Source of the DNA: Aeromicrobium wangtongii
Lineage (GTDB): Bacteria > Actinomycetota > Actinomycetes > Propionibacteriales > Nocardioidaceae
Direction: 5' to 3'
DNA: 64,000 nucleotides
Assembly (NCBI RefSeq): GCF_024584515.1
Contig: NZ_CP102173.1
Span: forward strand, 2,542,001 to 2,606,000
Under the pieces are notes generated by a model, which was not told the DNA's origin, did not search any database, and was given only the letters and a program-made list of their open reading frames with translations. This document shows positions 58,125 to 64,000 of the stretch, piece after piece (position 1 is the stretch's first letter; each line of letters starts with the position of its first letter). A program made the position numbers and the translations under genes.

Positions 58125-59700
58125 GGGGAGTCCTCGGGGTGGCGGCGATTGCCGAGTGGCGCGCCTGGTCGGGGGCGGACTGCGGGAAGTCGGTGCGGAA
58201 GTGCCCGCCACGGGACTCGCGGCGCGCCAGGGCGCTGGCGACGACGGCGCGGGCCACGACCAGCAGATTGGCGTCCTCGGCGGCCTTGGCGTCGGTGACC
58301 GCGGGCGACTTCCATCGCCGCAGCTCGGCGGCCGCCTGCTCCAGGTCCGCGCCGTTGCGCGCCAGACCGGCGGCGTCCCACATCAGCTGCTGCAGGTCGG
58401 TGCGGCTGACGTCGTGGGCATCGGGATCGTCGGTCAGGTCGAGGCCGAGCGGCTCCTGCCACTCGCCGTCGAACGCCGTCAGGGGTGCCGGCGACAGGAT
58501 GCTCTCGACGACACGTGCGCCGTAGACCGCCCCCTCCAGCAGCGAGTTGGACGCCAGCCGGTTGGCGCCGTGCAGGCCGTTGCACGCGACCTCGCCTACC
58601 GCGTACAGGCCGGGCAGCGACGTGCGTCCCCACTCGTCGGTGCGGATGCCGCCCATGTAGTAGTGCGCAGCGGGGGCCACCGGGATCGGCTCGCGGCTCC
58701 AGTCGTGGCCCTGCGCGCGGCAGGCCGCGTCGATGTTGGGGAACCGCTTGGCCAGGAACTCCGCGCCCAGCGCAGTGGCGTCCAGCCGGACCGGGACGCC
58801 CGGCTGGCGGGCCATTTGCTGGGCGATGCCCCGAGCGACGACATCACGAGGGGCCAGCTCGGCATCCGGGTGGACGGCGGGCATGAACCGCTGTCCGTCG
58901 GCGTCGATCAGCACCGCGCCCTCGCCGCGGACCGCCTCGGAGATCAGGAAGTTGCCCGGGGCGTCCAGGGACGTCGGGTGGAACTGGAAGAACTCCAGGT
59001 CGGCGGCCACCGCACCGGCGCGCAGCGCCATGCCGAGCCCGTCGGCCGTCGCGACCTCCGGATTGGTCGTGAACGGGAACAGCTGCCCGGCTCCCCCGGT
59101 CGCCAGCACGACGGCGTCGGCGCGCAGCACCTCCCCGCCGAGCAGGCGGACGCCGACCACGGCCGCGCGTCCTGAGCCTGTCGAAGGGGCCTCCAGCAGC
59201 AGGTCGACGACCGTCGTCCGCTCACGGACGACGACTTCGCTCTCGCGGAGCCTGTCGATCAGCGCGTACGCGATGGCCGCCCCGGTGGCGTCCCCGCCCG
59301 CGTGCAGGATGCGCGCGTGGGCGTGGGCGGCCTCCAGGCCGTGGGACAGCTCGCCGTCGTGGCGGTCGAACGGGACACCCCGTGCGATCAGCGTGTCCAT
59401 CGCGCCCGGACCGTCGGTGCACAGCACCCGCACCGTGTCGGCGTCGCTGATCCCGGCGCCGGCGACCAGCGTGTCGGCGATGTGCGACTCGACGGTGTCG
59501 CCGAGGCGGGGTGCGCCCGGATCGGCCATCTCGTCGATGACCACCGCGACGCCGCCCTGCGCGTACCGGGTGTTGCTCTGCGCCAGATCGGCCTTGGTCA
59601 GCAGCGTGACGTCGCACGGGTGTGAGCGGTCGAGTGCCACGGCGTCGAGCGCCACGGTCATGCCGGCCACACCGCTGCCGACCACGATGATGCTGGTCAT
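58117..59700 (-). CDS. nadB: L-aspartate oxidase
   Basis: A 527-residue FAD enzyme giving iminoaspartate for NadA. FAD fold IIVVGSGVAGMTVALDA (4-20), TRYAQGGVAVV, HARILHAGGDATG and the active-site HPTSL, RGEG and GAN/RLASNSLLEG blocks are present. Residues 170-178 (EAPSTGSGR) sit in a loop before the VVLATGG motif and are encoded by an inserted REP-like element. The protein stays in frame and seems functional. Confidence 0.94.
   Translation of the reverse strand: MTSIIVVGSGVAGMTVALDAVALDRSHPCDVTLLTKADLAQSNTRYAQGGVAVVIDEMADPGAPRLGDTVESHIADTLVAGAGISDADTVRVLCTDGPGAMDTLIARGVPFDRHDGELSHGLEAAHAHARILHAGGDATGAAIAYALIDRLRESEVVVRERTTVVDLLLEAPSTGSGRAAVVGVRLLGGEVLRADAVVLATGGAGQLFPFTTNPEVATADGLGMALRAGAVAADLEFFQFHPTSLDAPGNFLISEAVRGEGAVLIDADGQRFMPAVHPDAELAPRDVVARGIAQQMARQPGVPVRLDATALGAEFLAKRFPNIDAACRAQGHDWSREPIPVAPAAHYYMGGIRTDEWGRTSLPGLYAVGEVACNGLHGANRLASNSLLEGAVYGARVVESILSPAPLTAFDGEWQEPLGLDLTDDPDAHDVSRTDLQQLMWDAAGLARNGADLEQAAAELRRWKSPAVTDAKAAEDANLLVVARAVVASALARRESRGGHFRTDFPQSAPDQARHSAIAATPRTPHA
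59171..59188. repeat. REP-like element inside nadB
   Basis: CCTGAGCCTGTCGAAGGG is a copy of the CCCTTCGACAGGCTCAGG-type repeat known as a short dispersed palindromic-like element in many GC-rich bacteria. In nadB it encodes PSTGSG in a loop. Only one copy was found in the window. Confidence 0.65.
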
Positions 59701-59710
59701 CTGTTCGTCC

Positions 59711-60967
59711 TCACTTCGGGAGCGCGGCGAGCATGCGCTCGAGGGCGACCTTGGCGTCGGCCGCGACGTCGTCGGCGACGACGATCTGGTTGTGGACCTC
59801 GCCGGCCACCAGGCCGTCGAGCGTCCAGGCGAGGTACCCGGGGTGGATGCGGTACATCGTCGAGCAGGGGCACACGACCGGGTCGAGGCAGAAGATCGTC
59901 CGGTCCGGGAACTCCGCCGCCAGGCGGTTGACCATGTTGATCTCGGTGCCGATCGCGATGGTGTCGCCGGGCTCGGACGCGATGACGAACTTGCGGATCG
60001 CGTCGGTCGAGCCGGCCGCGTCGGCAGCGTCGACGACCGGCATCGGGCTCTCGGGGTGCACGATGACCTTGACGCCCGGGTGCTCGGCCCGCGCCTTCTC
60101 GATCTGGGCGACCGTGAAACGCTTGTGGACCGAGCAGAAGCCGTGCCAGAGGATGACCTTGGCGTCACGGATCTCGTCCTCGGTGTTGCCGCCCAGCGGC
60201 TTGCGGGGGTTCCACATCGGCATCTGCTCCAGCGGGACGCCCATCGCCTTGGCGGTGTTGCGGCCCAGGTGCTGATCGGGGAAGAACAGCACCCGCTGGC
60301 CGCGCTCGAAGGCCCACTCCAGCACCGTCGCGGCATTCGAGGACGTGCACACGATGCCGCCGTTGCGTCCGCAGAACGCCTTGAGCGCCGCGGAGGAGTT
60401 CATGTAGGTGACCGGGATGACCGGCTGGCGGCCGTCGGCGTCCGGCTCGGTGCCGTAGATGTCCAGCAGGTCCTCCCAGCACGCCTCGACCGAGTCCTCG
60501 TCGGCCATGTCGGCCATCGAGCAGCCGGCGGCCAGATTCGGCAGGACGACCTTCTGCTCGGGACGGGCCAGGATGTCGGCGGTCTCGGCCATGAAGTGGA
60601 CACCGCAGAACACGATCGTCTCGGCGTCCGGCTTGGTCAGCGCGGCATTGGCCAGCTGGAAGGAGTCGCCCACGAAGTCGGCGTACTGGATGACCTCGTC
60701 GCGCTGGTAGAAGTGGCCCAGGATCACGAGGCGGTCGCCCAATGTCTTCTTCGCGGCGGCGATGCGGGCGTGCAGCTCCTCGTCGCTCATCCGCTGATAG
60801 GCCGCCGGCAGCTGGCCGGGACGCACGACGGGCTCGGGGATCACGTCGTTCTCGGACGCGCCGGGACCGTAGCCGGGGAACGTGTCGAACTCCCACGGGC
60901 CCTTCGCCAGGTCGACGTCGCAGCTCTGGGCGGGCTGCTCGACGATCAGGGTGTTGATGGAGGTCAT
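59711..60967 (-). CDS. nadA: Quinolinate synthase
   Basis: A 418-residue [4Fe-4S] enzyme condensing iminoaspartate and dihydroxyacetone phosphate. ILGHFYQRDEV is the family signature. Cys121 (CGVHFMAET), Cys207 (IVCTSSNA) and the Cys366/Cys368 pair (VVCPCST) are candidates for the three cluster ligands. It is the long form, with an insert relative to about 300-residue enzymes. It overlaps the regulator gene by 4 bp. Confidence 0.94.
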   Translation of the reverse strand: MTSINTLIVEQPAQSCDVDLAKGPWEFDTFPGYGPGASENDVIPEPVVRPGQLPAAYQRMSDEELHARIAAAKKTLGDRLVILGHFYQRDEVIQYADFVGDSFQLANAALTKPDAETIVFCGVHFMAETADILARPEQKVVLPNLAAGCSMADMADEDSVEACWEDLLDIYGTEPDADGRQPVIPVTYMNSSAALKAFCGRNGGIVCTSSNAATVLEWAFERGQRVLFFPDQHLGRNTAKAMGVPLEQMPMWNPRKPLGGNTEDEIRDAKVILWHGFCSVHKRFTVAQIEKARAEHPGVKVIVHPESPMPVVDAADAAGSTDAIRKFVIASEPGDTIAIGTEINMVNRLAAEFPDRTIFCLDPVVCPCSTMYRIHPGYLAWTLDGLVAGEVHNQIVVADDVAADAKVALERMLAALPK

Positions 60968-61656
60968 CGCTGCTCCTCGGGTGAGGGTGAGGGCGCGCCC
61001 GCCTCGAAGCGGTACAGCGCAGGTGGACGGTGGCTGGTGCCCTTCAGGCAGGTGCCGGTGGGGACGAGCGTCTTGGTGGCCATGACCTGGCGTCGGAAGT
61101 TGGCCGGGTCGAGCGTCGTGCGCAGGACCGCCTCGTGGACGGCCCGCAGGTCGGCCAGGGTGAACTCCGGGGGCAGGAAGGCGTGGGCGATCGGCGTGTA
61201 CGTGATCTTCGCGCGCAGCCGCGCCAGCGCGTACTCGACGATCGCGGTGTGGTCGAAGGCCAGCGGCGGCAGCTCGTCGGCCACGAACCACTCGACGTTC
61301 TCGCCGTCGACGGCGCGTGCGACCTCGTCCTGGCGCACCAGCGCCCAGTAGACGATCGAGACGACCCGCTCGTCCGGCGAGCGGTCGACGTTGCCGAAGG
61401 CGTAGAGCTGCTCGAGGTAGTTGGGCGCCAGCCCCGTGGTGCGCTCGAGGGTGTGCCGGGCACTGGCGGCGAGATCCTCGTCAGCCTCCAGCGGCCCACC
61501 GGGCAGCGCCCACTGCCCCTCGTAGGGCTCGCGGATGCGGCGCACCAGCGGCAGCCACAGCGTCATCAGACCGGTCTCGGGATGGGGCCGCAGCGCGAAG
61601 ATCACCGTCGAGACCGCGAGCGAGACCCGCTGGTCGACCGAGGACGAAACCGTCAT
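60964..61656 (-). CDS. nrtR: NrtR-type regulator of NAD synthesis (Nudix-like plus winged helix)
   Basis: A 230-residue protein with a Nudix-like domain (about 12-150) and a C-terminal winged helix (about 155-225, FTLADLRAVHEAVLRTTLDP then NFRRQVM). The Nudix box reads GGPLEADEDLAASARHTLER, lacking the REXXEE catalytic glutamates, as in NrtR repressors that bind ADP-ribose or NAD metabolites without efficient hydrolysis. It heads nadABC in the same operon, as in mycobacteria, and three TTAAGG repeats lie at its promoter. Confidence 0.85.
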   Translation of the reverse strand: MTVSSSVDQRVSLAVSTVIFALRPHPETGLMTLWLPLVRRIREPYEGQWALPGGPLEADEDLAASARHTLERTTGLAPNYLEQLYAFGNVDRSPDERVVSIVYWALVRQDEVARAVDGENVEWFVADELPPLAFDHTAIVEYALARLRAKITYTPIAHAFLPPEFTLADLRAVHEAVLRTTLDPANFRRQVMATKTLVPTGTCLKGTSHRPPALYRFEAGAPSPSPEEQR

Positions 61657-61668
61657 GGCAGCGATCCT

Positions 61669-61725
61669 GACTTAAGGTTGGACTGACTTTAAGGTCACCC
61701 TAGCCGCCCCTTAAGGTCACGTCAA
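61669..61725 (-). promoter_or_regulatory. nad operon promoter with three TTAAGG operators
   Basis: On the minus strand TTGACG (61720-61725), 17 bases, TAGGGT (61697-61702). Three direct copies of (T)GACCTTAAG occur: in the spacer (61709-61720), beyond the -10 (61687-61698) and downstream (61671-61680). Binding there would block RNA polymerase. NrtR is the obvious ligand. Confidence 0.8.
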
Positions 61726-61741
61726 CCCTAAGTTCCCCCAT

Positions 61742-61846
61742 CCGCCGACGAGTCACGTAGGTCCGCTCGCGAGTCACGCACCCCCGCCGAGGAGTCGCGT
61801 AGTTCCGCTCGCGAGTCGCGTAGGCCCATCGAGGAGTCACTCATGG
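61742..61846. repeat. Five 21-bp repeats (first orientation), nrtR-ligB gap
   Basis: Five units of exactly 21 bp; the complementary strand carries the GTGACTCGTCAGCGG-like core. Units alternate CCGCCGASG and CCGCTCGCG starts, so there is also a 42-bp super-repeat. The fifth unit is the most diverged. The next 18 bp separate it from an oppositely oriented array. Confidence 0.88.
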
Positions 61847-61864
61847 CGCAGGCAGACGCGCCCT

Positions 61865-61927
61865 GGGTGACTCGTCGCCGGGTATGGGTGACTCGTCAGC
61901 GGACCTGCGTGACTCGTCAGCGGATGT
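61865..61927. repeat. Three 21-bp repeats (opposite orientation), nrtR-ligB gap
   Basis: Three 21-bp units, two with the exact core GTGACTCGTCAGCGG, also found in scpB, and one with GTGACTCGTCGCCGG. They end 31 bp before the ligase start and point the other way from the five units before them. Confidence 0.9.
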
Positions 61928-61958
61928 GCGCGGGGTGGGGGTCGGTGATGATGGGTGG

Positions 61959-63494
61959 ATGCTGCTCGCCGACGTCGTCGCCACCTCCGTCGCGGTGTCC
62001 GCCACGCGGTCCCGGTCGGCCAAGGCGTCGATGCTGGCCGCCCTGCTGGGCCGGACCGCGGCGGAGAGCCCCGAGGACATCGCGACCGTCACGTCGTACC
62101 TGGCCGGTGCGCTGCGACAGCGACGTACGGGGCTCGGCTGGCGCTCGCTGCAGGACGTCCCGCCGCCGGCCGCCGCGCCCAGCCTGACCGTGTCCCAGGT
62201 GCACGAGTCGTTCGAGCAGCTCGCTGCGCTGGCCGGCACCGGATCGCAGCAGGCGCGGCGCGCGGCGACGACCCGGCTCATGGCACAGGCCACCGCCGAC
62301 GAGCAGCGCTGGCTGCGCGGCATCGTCACCGGCGAGGTGCGCCAGGGTGCGCTCGACTCGCTGGTCCAGGACGCGCTGGCGATCGCCGGCGGCGTCCCGG
62401 CAGCATCCGTCCGGCGCGCAGCCATGATGGCCGGCTCCACGGTCGACATCGCGCCGGCGGCACTCACCGGTGGGGAGGAGGCGCTGGCCGCGTTCACCCT
62501 GGCCGTGGGACGACCCGTGCTGCCGATGCTGGCGTCCACCGCGCCGACGATCGAGGCGGCGATGACCAAGGCGGGCGGTGGCGTGGTCGCGGTCGACACC
62601 AAGCTCGACGGCGTCCGCATCCAGGTGCACCGCAACGGTGACGACGTGCGGGTGGTGACCCGATCGCTCGACGACGTGACGTCCCGCCACCCCGAGGTCG
62701 TCGCGGCCGCGCGGGCGCTGGCCTGCGACACCGTGGTGCTCGACGGTGAGGTCCTCGCACTCGGCCCGGACGGGCGTCCGCGTCCCTTCCAGGAGACGGC
62801 GTCGCGGGCCGCCTCGGCGACCGGGGTCGAGCTGACGCCGGCCTTCTTCGACCTGCTGCACCTGGACGGACGCGATCTGGTCGACGCTCCGACGTCCGAG
62901 CGGCTCGCGGCGCTCGAATCCGTCGTGCCCGAGCGGTTCCGGGTGCGGCGGCTGCTGACGTCGGACGTCGCCGCGGCGGAGGCCTTCGCCGAGAGCGTGC
63001 TCGGCCTGGGGCACGAGGGCGTCGTGGTCAAGAGCCTGGCCGCGCCGTACGCCGCCGGACGACGCGGCGCGACGTGGGTCAAGGTCAAGCCCGTGCACAC
63101 CCTCGACCTGGTCGTGCTGGCGGTGGAACGCGGCTCGGGACGGCGCAGCGGTTGGCTGTCGAACATCCACCTCGGCGCGCGCGACGGTGACGGCTTCGTG
63201 ATGCTCGGCAAGACGTTCAAGGGCATGACCGACGAGATGCTCGCCCGGCAGACCGAGCGCTTCCGAGAGCTGCAGGTCGCCGACGACGGCTACGTCGTGA
63301 CCGTCCGCCCCGAGCAGGTGGTCGAGGTCGCCTTCGACGGCGTCCAGCGATCGACCCGGTACCCCGGCGGCGTCGCACTCAGGTTCGCGCGCGTCGTCCG
63401 CTACCGCGACGACAAGACACCCGCCGAGGCCGACACGCTCGACACCGTCCGCGGGTACCTGGGTCCGTCAGAGCCCGCGGGCGACGCTTCGTGA
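61959..63494 (+). CDS. ligB: ATP-dependent DNA ligase (LigB type)
   Basis: A 511-residue ligase: N-terminal domain (1-180), then the nucleotidyltransferase core with motif I DTKLDGVRIQ (Lys215 is the AMP acceptor), DGEVLAL as motif III, HEGVVVKSL (motif IV) and VKVKPVHTLDL (motif V), then the OB domain. LigB is dispensable in mycobacteria, where NAD-dependent LigA serves replication. The ATG start MLLADVVATS matches homologues; the longer frame would translate the 21-bp repeats. The start has only a weak GGTGG before it. Confidence 0.9.
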   Translation: MLLADVVATSVAVSATRSRSAKASMLAALLGRTAAESPEDIATVTSYLAGALRQRRTGLGWRSLQDVPPPAAAPSLTVSQVHESFEQLAALAGTGSQQARRAATTRLMAQATADEQRWLRGIVTGEVRQGALDSLVQDALAIAGGVPAASVRRAAMMAGSTVDIAPAALTGGEEALAAFTLAVGRPVLPMLASTAPTIEAAMTKAGGGVVAVDTKLDGVRIQVHRNGDDVRVVTRSLDDVTSRHPEVVAAARALACDTVVLDGEVLALGPDGRPRPFQETASRAASATGVELTPAFFDLLHLDGRDLVDAPTSERLAALESVVPERFRVRRLLTSDVAAAEAFAESVLGLGHEGVVVKSLAAPYAAGRRGATWVKVKPVHTLDLVVLAVERGSGRRSGWLSNIHLGARDGDGFVMLGKTFKGMTDEMLARQTERFRELQVADDGYVVTVRPEQVVEVAFDGVQRSTRYPGGVALRFARVVRYRDDKTPAEADTLDTVRGYLGPSEPAGDAS

Positions 63495-64000
63495 GTGCGC
63501 CCACCCCATGCGCAGCTCGCCGACGAAGAGGTACCAGGTGGATGCGGTGAAGGTGACCGCCCAGATCAGGCCCATCATCGCGAAGCCGGCCTGCGAACCG
63601 TCCATGTCGATCGGGTCCGACGGGGCGAGGGCCAGACCGAAGATCGACCACGCGAAGACAGCGGCCAGGAACGCGAACGCCGCGAGGGCCGATCGCAGGA
63701 CGTAACGACCCGAAGGCGTCGTCGGCCACCCACACCGCGTAGGCCAGACGTACCTGCTCGCCGGCCCGGACGACCGCCATGCCCAGCACGGCACCGGGCA
63801 CCCCGACGGCCAGACCGATGACGGCGGCGAGCGCAGTCACGCCGGCGCCGTCCTCCTCCCCCACCGCGATCACGGCCACCCCGAGGAGCAGCCCACCGAC
63901 GATGATCAGCAGCAGGCTCACACCCGCCAGTCCGAACCGCCACAGGCTGCAGAACTCGTCGTCCAGTCGCGCGGCAGCCCGGCGGTGCGCGAAGCGTCCG
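63468..64000 (-). pseudogene. Membrane protein, frameshifted and cut by the window edge
   Basis: The minus-strand frame is open from the window edge (GRFAHRRAAARLDDEFCSLW) through three hydrophobic stretches to about VWVADDAFG, then the natural continuation (RYVLRSALAAFAFLAAVFAW to the stop) lies in the next frame. One extra base near the CCC at 63709-63711 explains this. In the unshifted frame the protein becomes a low-hydrophobicity tail. It may be a true pseudogene or a sequencing error. Its end overlaps ligB by 27 bp. Family not recognised. Confidence 0.65.

Noticed and set aside
61742..61927. CRISPR-like array
   Set aside because: The repeat is 15 bp with only 6 variable bases, direction flips midway, and no cas gene is near.
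61884..61958. Longer N-terminus of the DNA ligase
   Set aside because: It would translate the 21-bp repeats; homologues of LigB begin at MLLADV.

Overview
The window is a stretch of chromosome from a high-GC actinobacterium. Gene content and order (TlyA, NAD kinase, RecN, SteA/SteB-type proteins, PyrG, XerD, a ParA-like ATPase, ScpA/ScpB, RluB, Cmk, Der in one block) match the conserved block known from Mycobacterium tuberculosis (about Rv1689 to Rv1713). The protein flavour (Tad cluster with a LysM/BTAD protein, CbiM with a separate PDGLE protein, LigB-type ligase) suggests Nocardioidaceae, perhaps Aeromicrobium or Nocardioides. That placement is inference, not proof.

Layout. Positions 1-10,300 are an accessory or metabolic region: a two-subunit CoA transferase, a PaaI-type thioesterase with a palindromic operator, an Asp/Glu racemase divergent from a LysR regulator, a DUF222-HNH protein, a methyltransferase, a VOC protein, and an AraC regulator whose start codon lies in a 38-bp palindrome, divergent from an aldo/keto reductase, MBL hydrolase and LtrA-like run. 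A tRNA-Pro(GGG) with its terminator follows. At 10,700-13,150 is a CbiM-PDGLE-CbiQ-CbiO metal uptake operon. At 13,290-32,220 is the long minus-strand core block (GTPase Der, lipid acylation, CMP kinase, prephenate dehydrogenase, rRNA modification, condensin, XerD, CTP synthase, cell-separation proteins, DNA repair, NAD kinase), mostly joined by 4-bp ATGA overlaps.

A complete rRNA operon (16S-23S-5S, minus strand, no spacer tRNA) occupies about 32,330-38,010, with two similar promoters upstream and tyrS behind them. At 40,266-49,142 is a minus-strand Tad pilus locus (CpaB, TadZ, TadA, TadB, TadC, Flp, two TadE-like proteins, one TadG-like protein, then a large LysM/BTAD membrane protein). At 50,097-54,618 a PucR regulator is divergent from a methylmalonate-semialdehyde dehydrogenase and an omega-type aminotransferase. 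At 54,626-61,656 is a nad operon: an NrtR-like regulator, nadA, nadB, nadC, a NifS-like cysteine desulfurase, then a DUF6318-like lipoprotein and a secreted PKD-like protein. A LigB-type ATP-dependent DNA ligase and a frameshifted membrane protein end the window.

The least expected signals are non-coding. A 21-bp repeat family (15-bp core around TGACTCGTCA plus 6 variable bases) occurs as two opposed arrays between nrtR and ligB and again, in frame, inside the 3' end of scpB. There are also a perfect 17-bp inverted repeat over the araC start, a long hairpin between convergent genes at 40.2 kb, a REP-like insertion inside nadB, and three direct TTAAGG operators at the nad promoter. No CRISPR array, prophage or intact transposase was seen.
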